Source of the DNA: Chitinophagaceae bacterium
GTDB taxonomy: Bacteria; Bacteroidota; Bacteroidia; Chitinophagales; Chitinophagaceae
Direction of reading: 5' to 3'
DNA length: 9,580 nt
Assembly (NCBI GenBank): GCA_026785745.1
Contig: JAJAZO010000144.1
Coordinates: forward strand, 1 to 9,580
The notes beneath the pieces were generated by a model. It was given only the letters and a program-made list of their open reading frames with translations. It searched no databases and had not been told where the DNA came from. The translations under genes and the position numbers were made by a program. Position 1 is the first letter of the stretch. Each line of letters begins with the position of its first letter. Below, one piece after another: positions 1 through 7,035 of this stretch.

Positions 1-1470
1 ACTTAATACTGCGTTCACTTCTTCCGCAGATGGAATTTTTACATTCGCTTTGTCAGGCGCATTTAAGGTAACCACCATATTATCTTTGGTTACCCATTGC
101 TTTGCAAGAATGTTTATGTCCGGTAGTTTTACTGAACTGAGGTATTGTTTTACAAAATCATATTCCCATTCAATGCCCGGAATAGGTTCATTGATTAAAA
201 AATTATTGACGTACTCATCAACATATTTGTATGATTCTTCTTTTTCTCTTTCGTTAAAAACCCTGTCGTAAAAACTCTGTAATTGTTTTTTCTGCATATC
301 AAATTCAGATGCAGTAAAGCCATGTAACAAAACCCGGCGATTTTCTTCCATCATCGCATACAACGAACGGGACATACCGGTATCGCTGGTGTTGGCAAAA
401 AGCTGGTAGGCATCTTTTGTTCTGGCAATACTGTTGCCATAGTAGGAGCCGGCACCAACAAACGGCGGATTTGATTTCAATGTTAGTTCTCTGAAACGGT
501 TATTCATCATACCGGTGAAAAGACGGCGATTCATATACCGGCAATAATCACCAATAGTTGTTTCGGACTGTGGTTCTTTTTTAAACAATACTTCTATTGA
601 AGGAAAGGCCGTCTCTTTATCTTTTGCAATAACTGATAATGTTTCAGTATGATCAGGAACCTTAAATACTTCTCTTTTTCTTGGAGATGCCGGTGCAGGA
701 ATGTTGCCAAATGTCTGTTTGATTTTTTGTTCAATATCGTTTACATCAATATCTCCTACCACAATCACTGCCTGTAAATCGGGACGGTACCAATCTTTGT
801 AAAAACGTTTCAATTCTTCAGCTGTAAAATGGTCAAGACTTTGTTTTGTACCAATCGGTAACCTGTCTGCATATTTTGAACCACGGTATTGTACAGGTAA
901 AGTTTGTTTCATCATTCTTTCGTCAGCACCACGGCTTAAACGCCATTCTTCAATTACCACCCCTCTTTCCTTTTCTATTTCTGCCGGATCAAGCAATGCA
1001 TTGTGTGCCCAGTCTTCCAGTATTTGTAATCCTTTGTCCACCAACCCTGGCTTGTCTGTTGGCACAGGAAGTATATAAACCGTTTCATCAAAACTTGTGT
1101 AGGCATTAAGGTCAGCTCCAAATTCTACACCGATACTTTGCAGGTAACTTACCAGTTCATTTTTGGGGAACCGTTTGGTGCCATTAAAATTCATGTGCTC
1201 CATAAAGTGGGCAAGACCGAGCTGGTCATCATCTTCCAAAACTGAACCAGCATTTACTACCAGTCGCAGCTCCACTCTTTTTTCGGGAAGACTGTTGTGA
1301 CGGATATAATAAGTAAGGCCATTTGACAACCGGCCAATCTTTACTTTAGGATCCACCGGCATTACCTGTGTCACATTTATCTGCGACCATGCACCAGGCA
1401 TAAAGGCTGTCATCGCCAATCCGCAGGATGCTGTGCGCAGAACCAACCAGAGCTTTTTAACCACTTGCAT
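1..1470 (-). CDS. M16 (pitrilysin/insulinase) zinc protease, PqqL-like, C-terminus beyond window
   Basis: The first 490 codons of a secreted zinc metalloprotease are open to the window edge with no stop. Residues 1-30 look like a signal peptide (basic start, hydrophobic core, possible cleavage near the AWSQ at 27-30), so it should act in the periplasm. The M16 inverted zinc motif HFMEH is at residues 88-92 (His88 and His92 as ligands, Glu91 catalytic). The third ligand is probably Glu168 in EIEKERGVVIEEW, at the spacing expected for the family. GLTYYIRHN and NAGSVLEDDDQLGLAHF are typical of PqqL-like bacterial members, which run to roughly 930 residues as two fused M16 halves; about half is therefore missing here. 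Its likely job is degrading peptides or small proteins; the substrate is unknown. The ATG at 1470 is chosen because the signal peptide follows it directly. A terminator separates it from msrB upstream, so it is probably transcribed from its own promoter. Confidence 0.93.
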   Translation of the reverse strand, partial: MQVVKKLWLVLRTASCGLAMTAFMPGAWSQINVTQVMPVDPKVKIGRLSNGLTYYIRHNSLPEKRVELRLVVNAGSVLEDDDQLGLAHFMEHMNFNGTKRFPKNELVSYLQSIGVEFGADLNAYTSFDETVYILPVPTDKPGLVDKGLQILEDWAHNALLDPAEIEKERGVVIEEWRLSRGADERMMKQTLPVQYRGSKYADRLPIGTKQSLDHFTAEELKRFYKDWYRPDLQAVIVVGDIDVNDIEQKIKQTFGNIPAPASPRKREVFKVPDHTETLSVIAKDKETAFPSIEVLFKKEPQSETTIGDYCRYMNRRLFTGMMNNRFRELTLKSNPPFVGAGSYYGNSIARTKDAYQLFANTSDTGMSRSLYAMMEENRRVLLHGFTASEFDMQKKQLQSFYDRVFNEREKEESYKYVDEYVNNFLINEPIPGIEWEYDFVKQYLSSVKLPDINILAKQWVTKDNMVVTLNAPDKANVKIPSAEEVNAVLS

Positions 1471-1489
1471 AAAGTTTCTTTTTGTTACG

Positions 1490-1497
1490 TAAATTTA
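1490..1497 (-). promoter_or_regulatory. Possible -7 box for the M16 protease gene
   Basis: On the minus strand this reads TAAATTTA, one base off the Bacteroidota -7 consensus TAnnTTTG, and ends 19 nt before the ATG at 1470. That distance matches better boxes elsewhere in the window. No convincing -33 TTTG is seen, and the box lies just after the msrB terminator, where a new promoter would be needed. Confidence 0.4.
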
Positions 1498-1510
1498 TCT
1501 GAATGGAGTT

Positions 1511-1555
1511 GCTTGAAAAAATAAAAAAACCCCCTTTCCGATGAAAGGAGGTTTT
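1511..1555 (-). terminator. Rho-independent terminator of msrB
   Basis: A 13-bp stem (1526-1538 with 1543-1555) closes a 4-nt loop. Read on the minus strand, the only non-Watson-Crick position (1532/1549) is a G-U wobble and the stem is followed by a run of seven T, an A and six T. Read on the plus strand the same position is a C-A mismatch. Both facts assign it to the minus strand, 23 nt after the msrB stop. Confidence 0.9.
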
Positions 1556-1577
1556 CGCCTCATGAGAGTCAACAATT

Positions 1578-2144
1578 CTATTGATTGGGTTTTTCCTTGT
1601 AGTTCTTCTCTGCCTCTTTAGCCTTCTCAAAATCAAGCACTACGCCGTTGATGCAGTAGCGGAGACCGGTGGGTGGAGGCCCATCGTCGAACACATGTCC
1701 AAGGTGGGCTTTACAACGGCCACACTGAACCTCTGTTCTTTTCATACCATGTGCATTGTCAGGAGTATAGATGATGCTGCTCATGCTGATGGGGTCGTAA
1801 AAGCTGGGCCAGCCGCAGCCACTTTCAAATTTGGTATCACTTCTGAATAATGCATTGCCACAGGCCGCACAATAGTAAGTGCCGACCTCGTTTGATTTTT
1901 CAAATTTACTGGTCCAGGGCCTTTCGGTGCCCTTTTGCCGGGCAATGTAAAAAATATCGGCAGGAAGTATTTTCTTCCATTCCTCCTCTGTAATTGCCAC
2001 TTTACTGGTATCGGTGGTAGAGTAAACGGGGTTCTTTTTAGTGGTATCCATTGTTGATGAATTATTGTTAGAAGGATTGTTCTGCGAAAAACTGCATTGT
2101 TGAAGCAGACCTGTAAATAATATGGCTGTAATTGTTCTTAGCAT
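1578..2144 (-). CDS. msrB: Peptide-methionine (R)-S-oxide reductase MsrB, secreted form
   Basis: It reduces the R-epimer of methionine sulfoxide in oxidised proteins. The 188-residue protein has an N-terminal export segment (residues 1-16, hydrophobic, followed by Cys17). LLQQC is a poor lipobox, so lipoprotein versus plain signal peptide is open. A low-complexity Asn/Ser/Thr linker follows, then a full MsrB domain at about 50-175. Visible motifs: YCAACG and CGRC giving the zinc-binding cysteines 92, 95, 141 and 144; SGCGWPSF with Cys110, the likely resolving cysteine; HLGHVFDDGPPPTG; and RYCIN with the catalytic Cys164. RYCINGVVLDF replaces the common RYCINS form, a variant I associate with Bacteroidota lipoprotein MsrBs. 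Export implies repair of envelope proteins. It is monocistronic, with a divergent promoter shared with the adk side and a strong terminator behind it. Confidence 0.95.
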   Translation of the reverse strand: MLRTITAILFTGLLQQCSFSQNNPSNNNSSTMDTTKKNPVYSTTDTSKVAITEEEWKKILPADIFYIARQKGTERPWTSKFEKSNEVGTYYCAACGNALFRSDTKFESGCGWPSFYDPISMSSIIYTPDNAHGMKRTEVQCGRCKAHLGHVFDDGPPPTGLRYCINGVVLDFEKAKEAEKNYKEKPNQ

Positions 2145-2163
2145 TATCAGTATTGTTATGTAA

Positions 2164-2171
2164 CAAATTTA
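2164..2171 (-). promoter_or_regulatory. -7 promoter box of msrB
   Basis: The minus strand reads TAAATTTG, an exact TAnnTTTG match, ending 19 nt before the msrB ATG. No clear -33 TTTG is present at the usual distance. The expected transcript would have a very short leader. Confidence 0.6.
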
Positions 2172-2292
2172 CGATAACAAGGTTTGCCGGGATTGTCTTT
2201 AATGCGACAGGGGGCTTTTCTTAACATTTTAGCTGACTTTTTGAATTCTTCTAAAACTTAGGTCAGGTGTAAAAAATATAACCCCCGTACAT

Positions 2293-2300
2293 TATATTTG
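2293..2300 (+). promoter_or_regulatory. -7 promoter box of adk
   Basis: TATATTTG is an exact TAnnTTTG match, 27 nt before the adk ATG at 2328. The -33 region is weak (a GTG at 2268-2270, 22 nt upstream). The 183-nt gap 2145-2327 thus holds two divergent promoters and nothing else I can identify. Confidence 0.6.
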
Positions 2301-2327
2301 TTAGCTAACCAAGATTAGTAACGGCTT

Positions 2328-2906
2328 ATGTTTAATTTGATATTATTTGGCCCTCCGGGATGTGGAAAAGGTACGCAATCGGATAAATTAGTGGCGAAGT
2401 ACGGATTAGTTCATCTTTCTACCGGCAACCTGCTGCGCCAGGAGATTAAAGACAAAACTCCCTTAGGGCTTGAAGCTAAAAGTTTTATAGATAAAGGACA
2501 ATTAGTACCTGATGAAGTAGTGATAGGCATGGTGGACTCTTATTTTGACCAGCATAAGGAGGCGAAGGGTTTTTTATTTGATGGCTTTCCCCGTACGGTG
2601 GCCCAGGCTAAGGCATTGGATAAATTATTGGAGCTGAAAAAAACAGAAATAGGTAAGGTGTTGATGTTAAATGTAGATGAGGAAGAGTTAATCAAGCGGT
2701 TGGTGCTAAGGGGAAAAACCTCTGGCCGTAGTGACGATGCAGATGAGAATGTGCAGCGGAACCGGCAGGCGGTTTACAAAAAAGAAACATTGCCTGTGGC
2801 GGAGTATTATACAAAACTAAAGAAAGTAGGTACTGTGGATGGTATGGGAGATATACAAGAAATTTTTGAACGGCTCTCTGCTCAGATTGATAAAAAAGTG
2901 AAATAG
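2328..2906 (+). CDS. adk: Adenylate kinase, short-LID type
   Basis: It catalyses ATP + AMP = 2 ADP in the cytoplasm and is essential for adenine nucleotide balance. The 192-residue protein shows the P-loop GPPGCGKGTQ (8-17), the AMP-binding segment STGNLLR (31-37), the stretch KGQLVPDEVVIGMVDSYF, the DGFPRT motif (85-90), and LID arginines at 128 and 134 (RGKTSGRSDD) and 144/146 (QRNRQ). The LID is the short form without the zinc-finger cysteines of longer adenylate kinases, which accounts for the length below the 214 residues of E. coli Adk. Asn34 replaces the usual Asp of STGDLLR/STGDMLR, a mild substitution. The start follows the promoter box and leads directly into MFNLILFGPPG. It appears to be a single-gene unit, not part of a ribosomal-protein operon. 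Confidence 0.97.
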   Translation: MFNLILFGPPGCGKGTQSDKLVAKYGLVHLSTGNLLRQEIKDKTPLGLEAKSFIDKGQLVPDEVVIGMVDSYFDQHKEAKGFLFDGFPRTVAQAKALDKLLELKKTEIGKVLMLNVDEEELIKRLVLRGKTSGRSDDADENVQRNRQAVYKKETLPVAEYYTKLKKVGTVDGMGDIQEIFERLSAQIDKKVK

Positions 2907-2931
2907 TTCATGTTTAATAAATGGTTTTTAT

Positions 2932-2966
2932 GATGACGTTAGCCAATACCGTCATTTTTATTTTTA
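2932..2966 (+). terminator. Probable terminator of adk
   Basis: ATGACG (2933-2938) pairs with CGTCAT (2950-2955), extendable by a G-U pair, over an 11-nt loop. It is followed by TTTTTATTTTTAC on the plus strand, 26 nt after the adk stop. The stem is short, so it is weaker than the msrB terminator. Confidence 0.6.
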
Positions 2967-3008
2967 CTAATTGATTTTCGTAAATTGCTTTTTTTCAACG
3001 CATGCCAA

Positions 3009-3488
3009 ATGAGTTTAGAAAAGGAAAATTTTCTCCGCACTAAATTGGTTACCTGTATGCAACGGTTAGACCCTGCTACCGCACCTAAGTGGGGAAAAAT
3101 GAATGTGCAGCAAATGATAGAGCATTACGCTGGTGATGCTGTTCGCAATGCAAGCGGCCGGTTAAAAATTGATACGATACTTACACCACCGGATCACCTG
3201 GAGCGGCTGCGGGAGTTTTTGATGAGTGATAAACCCTTTAAAGAAAACACAAAAAATCCTTTGATGGGCGAAGAACCCTTATCCCTTCGCTATAAAACAG
3301 TACAGGCGGCTATTGGTGCTTTGCAACAGGAGTTAATTTATTTTTTTGAAGCTTACGAAAAGAACCCGGATCAGATCATCCGCAATCCATTTTTTGGCGA
3401 CCTGAACTTTGAACAAAACGTTCAGTTGCTATACAAACATGCCCTGCATCATTTGCGGCAGTTTGGTGTGGAGCCACTAACAGGTTAG
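3009..3488 (+). CDS. DUF1569 protein (DinB-like four-helix fold)
   Basis: This is a cytoplasmic protein of unknown function; the assignment rests on family motifs. The segment PATAPKWGKMNVQQMIEHY and the C-terminal LLYKHALHHLRQFG are typical of DUF1569, a DinB/YfiT-like family. From the ATG at 3009 the protein has 159 residues, with candidate metal-binding histidines at 39, 144, 147 and 148. An in-frame ATG at 2985 would add eight residues (MLFFNACQ). I prefer 3009 because a promoter-like TAAATTGC sits at 2981-2988, which would put the transcript start downstream of 2985, and because family similarity begins after MSLEKENF. Some relatives of the fold transfer thiols or use metals, but nothing here identifies a substrate. 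Its stop overlaps the stop of the convergent lipoprotein gene by 4 nt. Confidence 0.78.
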   Translation: MSLEKENFLRTKLVTCMQRLDPATAPKWGKMNVQQMIEHYAGDAVRNASGRLKIDTILTPPDHLERLREFLMSDKPFKENTKNPLMGEEPLSLRYKTVQAAIGALQQELIYFFEAYEKNPDQIIRNPFFGDLNFEQNVQLLYKHALHHLRQFGVEPLTG

Positions 3489-3973
3489 AATTTTTCCCTT
3501 AATAACGAATCTGCTTTTTGCAAACCACCAAGAATTGCTTCCTTCATTTTTCCTACTTTCATTTTTTCGTCAGTAAGATATTTAATGCGCTGCTCCATAT
3601 TGTTGATAGCGGAGTCCATATCATATTCCGTCATCCATTTATCCATAGCAAAGTCAGCATATTTCAGGTCTTTTACCAATGCCTGTAATTTTGCCACATA
3701 GGGAGCTGCGGCCTGTTTTGCTTTAGCAGGTAGTTTGCCGATGGAATCAATTATTCCCTGTACTTGTTTTTGTGTGTTATGCAGTTTGCCAATCTTCGAC
3801 ATGCCAACAATATGGCCATCATCAATAGCTGCCATCAGGCTGTCGGCTTGTGTTTTTGGTTTATCACCGGAATGAGTTTGGCCGCTATGCTCATCATTTT
3901 TTTTGTTTGAATTATTACAGGCAACAGCAATACAGGCAAGTAATCCAACTACAGGCAATATGAATTTTTTCAC
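3485..3973 (-). CDS. Small helical lipoprotein, function unknown
   Basis: The 162-residue product starts at GTG (MKKFILPVVGLLACIAVACNN). It has a lipoprotein signal with the modified cysteine most likely Cys19, before a polar Asn/Lys/His-rich stretch; LLAC at 11-14 is an alternative lipobox. The mature part (about 40-160) is predicted to be almost entirely helical, rich in Lys/Ala/Leu/Met, with a conserved-looking core YADFAMDKWMTEYD (105-118), then YLTDEKMKVGKMKEAI and a terminal LLREKF. This resembles small Bacteroidota lipoproteins that databases sometimes label 'viral A-type inclusion protein', a name with no functional meaning here. No in-frame ATG lies between the promoter box and the GTG, which supports the unusual start. 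It shares a 101-nt divergent promoter region with paaZ. Confidence 0.8.
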   Translation of the reverse strand: MKKFILPVVGLLACIAVACNNSNKKNDEHSGQTHSGDKPKTQADSLMAAIDDGHIVGMSKIGKLHNTQKQVQGIIDSIGKLPAKAKQAAAPYVAKLQALVKDLKYADFAMDKWMTEYDMDSAINNMEQRIKYLTDEKMKVGKMKEAILGGLQKADSLLREKF

Positions 3974-3991
3974 GGCAAAATTTTATGGTTA

Positions 3992-3999
3992 CAAAGATA
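3992..3999 (-). promoter_or_regulatory. -7 promoter box of the helical lipoprotein gene
   Basis: The minus strand reads TATCTTTG, an exact TAnnTTTG match, ending 18 nt before the GTG start at 3973. No -33 TTTG is evident. The spacing agrees with the boxes in front of msrB and paaZ and supports the GTG as the real start. Confidence 0.6.
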
Positions 4000-4019
4000 C
4001 GCCGGATGTAAAATCATTT

Positions 4020-4052
4020 ATTGATACTTTTTTGGTTTTTCAGGTAATTTTG
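4020..4052 (+). promoter_or_regulatory. Promoter of paaZ
   Basis: TAATTTTG at 4045-4052 is an exact -7 box and ATTG at 4020-4023 lies 21 nt upstream, a plausible -33 element. This is the best two-part Bacteroidota promoter in the window. The -7 box ends 22 nt before the paaZ ATG. It is back to back with the lipoprotein promoter. Confidence 0.6.
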
Positions 4053-4074
4053 TCAAAGGTATTAATATTGCTAT

Positions 4075-6183
4075 ATGACTAAACTTGGAAACTATATTAC
4101 CGGCAACTGGATTACAGGAGAGGGAGATGGGCAACTGCTTTACAATGCGGTTTCCGGAGAAGAGATTTCCGTAGCTACCACCAAAGGGCTTGACTTTGCC
4201 GCAATTGCAGAATATGCCAGAAGAGTAGGTAATCCGGCCCTTCGCACAATGACGTTTCATCAACGGGGAAATATGCTGAAGGCACTGGCTTTGCATCTTC
4301 GTAATCATTTGGATTTATTTTATAAAATTTCTTACCAAACCGGAGCTACCAAAGCCGACAGCTGGGTGGATATCGAAGGGGGAATAGGAAACCTTTTTGC
4401 CAATGCATCACTGCGCAGAAAATTTCCTGATGAAGTATTTTGTGTTGATGGCGAGAGCCATAATTTCAGTAAGAATAACACTTTCATGGGAACACATATT
4501 TTAATTCCCAAAGAAGGGGTGGCTATTCATATTAATGCCTTCAACTTTCCGGTGTGGGGAATGCTGGAAAAAATTGCAGTGAACCTTTTAGCAGGAATGC
4601 CCTGCATTGTAAAACCGGCAACTGTAACTTCTTATTTAACGGAAGCAGTTGTAAAAGAAATTATTGCTTCAAAAATTTTACCGGAAGGTTCCTTGCAATT
4701 AATCTGTGGCAGTGCCGGTGATTTATTAGATCATGTCACTTCGCAGGATGTGGTGACATTTACCGGTAGTGCATCAACAGGATTGATACTGAAATCAAAC
4801 CCGAAGATTTTAAGAGAATCTGTTCCGTTTAATATGGAAGCCGATTCGCTGAATTGTATTGTAATGGGTGAAGATGTGGTGCCCGGTTTGCCGGAGTGGG
4901 ACATCTTTATAAAAGAGATAAGAAAAGAAATGACATTAAAGGCCGGGCAACGCTGTACCGGCATCCGCAGAATATTTGTACCAGAAAATAAAATGGAAGA
5001 TGTCTGGAAAGCAATCGGCACAGCATTATCCCAAACTGTTATTGGTAATCCATTGAATTCAACAGTAAGAATGGGGTCGTTGGCAGGACAAACACAACGT
5101 AATGAAGTAAGAGAACAGGTACAGAAATTACTAGCTTCTTCACAAATAGTATATGGTTCATTAGATAGTGTGGAAGTAATAGATGCGGATGCAAATAAAG
5201 GAGCATTTATGTCGCCGGTATTGCTGATGAATGAAAAACCATTTGAAGCAACTGCGGCACATGAAGTGGAAGCTTTTGGTCCGGTGAGTACGATTATGCC
5301 GTATAAAAATTTAGACGAAGCCATTGTATTAAGCAAATTGGGAAAAGGAAGTTTGTGCTCCACTATTGTTACGGCAGATTATAAGCAGGCAAGACAATAT
5401 GTGGTGGGTGCTGCCTCTCATCATGGCAGAATATTAGTATTGAATAATGAATGTGCCAAGGAAAGTACAGGTCATGGTTCGCCATTGCCACTATTAGTAC
5501 ATGGCGGTCCCGGCCGTGCCGGTGGTGGTGAGGAAATGGGTGGCCTTCGGGGAGTGAAACATTATTTACAAAGAACCGCCTTGCAAGGTTCGCCAACAAC
5601 TATCACCGCAATTACCAATGTTTATCAACCCAATGCAAAAGCCTGCCTGCCGGACGGGCAGGGAAAAGAACCGGGTAAACATCCTTTCAAAAAATATTTT
5701 GAAGAATTGCAAATCGGTGACCAGATTATAACTGAGAAAAGAGTTATTACCTCAGAAGATATAGACAAGTTTGCTGATTTAAGCGGCGACCATTTTTATG
5801 CCCATCTAAAAACAACTGATTTTACCGGAACCATGTTTGAGCAACAGGTAGCACATGGTTATTTTATTATGAGTATTGCTGCCGGATTATTTGTTGACAG
5901 TTATGAAAAGAACCCGGGTCTGCTAAACTATGGTATTGATGAGTTTCGGTTTACCAAACCTGTTTATCCCGGAGCAGAAGTGTATATCCGGTTTACCTGT
6001 AAAGAAAAACTACCCAACGATAAAAGAGTAATTGAAAAACCAGAAGATTTTAAACGGGGCGATGATATTGATAAAGGAATTGTGAAGTGGTATGTGGAAT
6101 TTTTTGATGAAACGGATGAAGTAACCGGAGTGGCAACTATATTAACGATGGTGGCAAAGAAAAAGCAGGTGCTTGTAAAATGA
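4075..6183 (+). CDS. paaZ: PaaZ: oxepin-CoA hydrolase / semialdehyde dehydrogenase fusion
   Basis: PaaZ opens the ring of oxepin-CoA in aerobic phenylacetate breakdown and oxidises the resulting semialdehyde with NADP. The 702-residue protein has an aldehyde dehydrogenase domain (about 1-515) and a C-terminal MaoC-like hydratase domain (about 538-695). Dehydrogenase residues seen: Asn157 in NAFNFPVW, GSASTG at 231-236, Glu255 in NMEADS, and nucleophile Cys294 in GQRCTG, within one residue of the E. coli numbering. Hydratase residues seen: Asp572 and His577 in LSGDHFYAH, then VAHGYFIMSIAAGLF. Both activities should be intact. It is about 20 residues longer than E. coli PaaZ; at least part comes from a GC-rich insert in the linker (residues 523-530, ACLPDGQG), annotated separately. 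The MOSC gene follows after 21 nt in the same direction, probably cotranscribed. No paaABCDE, paaK or paaJ is in view. A fused PaaZ is normal for the family, so the fusion itself is not unusual. Confidence 0.95.
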   Translation: MTKLGNYITGNWITGEGDGQLLYNAVSGEEISVATTKGLDFAAIAEYARRVGNPALRTMTFHQRGNMLKALALHLRNHLDLFYKISYQTGATKADSWVDIEGGIGNLFANASLRRKFPDEVFCVDGESHNFSKNNTFMGTHILIPKEGVAIHINAFNFPVWGMLEKIAVNLLAGMPCIVKPATVTSYLTEAVVKEIIASKILPEGSLQLICGSAGDLLDHVTSQDVVTFTGSASTGLILKSNPKILRESVPFNMEADSLNCIVMGEDVVPGLPEWDIFIKEIRKEMTLKAGQRCTGIRRIFVPENKMEDVWKAIGTALSQTVIGNPLNSTVRMGSLAGQTQRNEVREQVQKLLASSQIVYGSLDSVEVIDADANKGAFMSPVLLMNEKPFEATAAHEVEAFGPVSTIMPYKNLDEAIVLSKLGKGSLCSTIVTADYKQARQYVVGAASHHGRILVLNNECAKESTGHGSPLPLLVHGGPGRAGGGEEMGGLRGVKHYLQRTALQGSPTTITAITNVYQPNAKACLPDGQGKEPGKHPFKKYFEELQIGDQIITEKRVITSEDIDKFADLSGDHFYAHLKTTDFTGTMFEQQVAHGYFIMSIAAGLFVDSYEKNPGLLNYGIDEFRFTKPVYPGAEVYIRFTCKEKLPNDKRVIEKPEDFKRGDDIDKGIVKWYVEFFDETDEVTGVATILTMVAKKKQVLVK
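5637..5668 (+). repeat. GC-rich palindromic mini-insert in paaZ, flanked by AAAAG repeats
   Basis: A 22-nt GC-rich block (5642-5663) contains a perfect 6-bp hairpin, CCTGCC (5646-5651) with GGCAGG (5657-5662), loop GGACG, plus a second overlapping CCTGCC at 5642-5647. It lies between two copies of AAAAG (5637-5641 and 5664-5668). Removing one unit of 27 nt restores an uninterrupted NVYQPNAKEPGKHPF reading frame. The block is far richer in GC than the surrounding gene. The structure suggests a small mobile or repeated palindrome with a 5-nt target duplication; no second copy is seen in this window. Confidence 0.6.
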
Positions 6184-6204
6184 ATGTCGGCTAAACCATA
6201 ACCA

Positions 6205-7011
6205 ATGTCTTTCACTGTTTCATCAATATATATTTATCCAGTAAAATCATTAGCTGGTTTTAGTGTTACTGAAGCAGCCGTAACAGCAAAGGGGTTTGAG
6301 CATGACAGAAGATGGATGCTGGTTGATAAAGCAGGATAATTTATTACACAGCGGGAATCACATGCTATGGCTTTATTACAAACTACCATTACATCCGATG
6401 GTTTATATATTTATCATAAACAAAGCCCGGGTAAAAATATTACAATACCATTTCTTTTAACTCCCGGAGAAGTAAAGAAAGTAAAAGTATGGGATGATGA
6501 ATGTGAAGCTTGGGTATATGGTAATGTGATTAATGATTGGTTTAGTGAAATACTGGAAATAGATTGTGAACTGGTGTATATGCCGGATGAAACAAACCGG
6601 TTAGTGGATGCCGGTTATGCAAAAGACAATGAAACCACCTCTTTTTCCGACGACTATCCTTTTTTAATTATAGGGCAATCATCACTGGATGAATTAAATG
6701 CGAAATTGTCAGTGCCATTGAAGATGGACCGCTTCCGACCCAATATTGTTTTTACTCCCGGGGAGCCACATGCAGAGGATGGTTGGAAACATTTTACCAT
6801 AAATGAGATTGAATTCTTTGGCGTAAAAACCTGTGGCAGGTGTATGATTACAACAATCGACCAGCAAACAACAGTTCCGGGTAAAGAGCCGTTAAAAACA
6901 CTGGCTACTTACCGGTCTTTTGATAATAAAATAAAATTTGGTATGAATTTATTGCATAAAGGCAGTGGCTGTGTAAAAGTCGGCGATAAAATAATTCTGC
7001 ATACCCAATAA
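6205..7011 (+). pseudogene. MOSC-domain protein (mARC/YcbX-like), interrupted by an in-frame TAA
   Basis: MOSC proteins bind molybdenum cofactor; mARC/YcbX members reduce N-hydroxylated compounds. The frame from ATG 6205 encodes a typical MOSC N-terminal domain (SSIYIYPVKSLAGF, then GFEHDRRWMLVDKAG), stops at TAA 6337-6339 (codon 45), and continues in the same frame with FITQRESHAMALLQ. The rest is a complete MOSC domain: DRFRPNIVF, AEDGWKHFTI, VKTCGRCMITTIDQ with Cys210/Cys213 (full-length numbering; one is the expected Mo ligand), EPLKTLATYRSFD and KVGDKIILH. Without the stop the product would be 268 residues, normal for the type lacking the C-terminal ferredoxin domain of E. coli YcbX. A one-base change from CAA, AAA or GAA would explain the stop. 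An ATG at 6367 could give a 214-residue fragment, but it lacks the first part of the N-terminal barrel and probably is not functional. Alternatives are a sequencing error or a very recent mutation. The 21-nt gap after paaZ implies cotranscription. Confidence 0.85.
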
Positions 7012-7035
7012 ATATTTTCTTTACGGGTGTTAATC

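Noticed and set aside
846..1109. Plus-strand frame of 87 codons opposite the M16 protease
   Set aside because: The minus strand here encodes the catalytic M16 domain. The plus reading is Cys/Pro/Leu-rich without motifs.
2985..3008. Longer start for the DUF1569 protein at 2985
   Set aside because: The extra residues MLFFNACQ have no family counterpart, and a likely promoter element at 2981-2988 would place the transcript start after that ATG.
4731..5363. 210-codon minus-strand open frame opposite paaZ
   Set aside because: It lies wholly inside the well-supported aldehyde dehydrogenase domain, has Ser/Ile/Asn-rich composition without any motif, and has no promoter box. It is a shadow of paaZ codon usage.
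5560..5720. PaaZ as a novel or artefactual fusion of two genes
   Set aside because: Aldehyde dehydrogenase plus MaoC hydratase is the normal architecture of PaaZ; only the short GC-rich insert in the linker is unusual.
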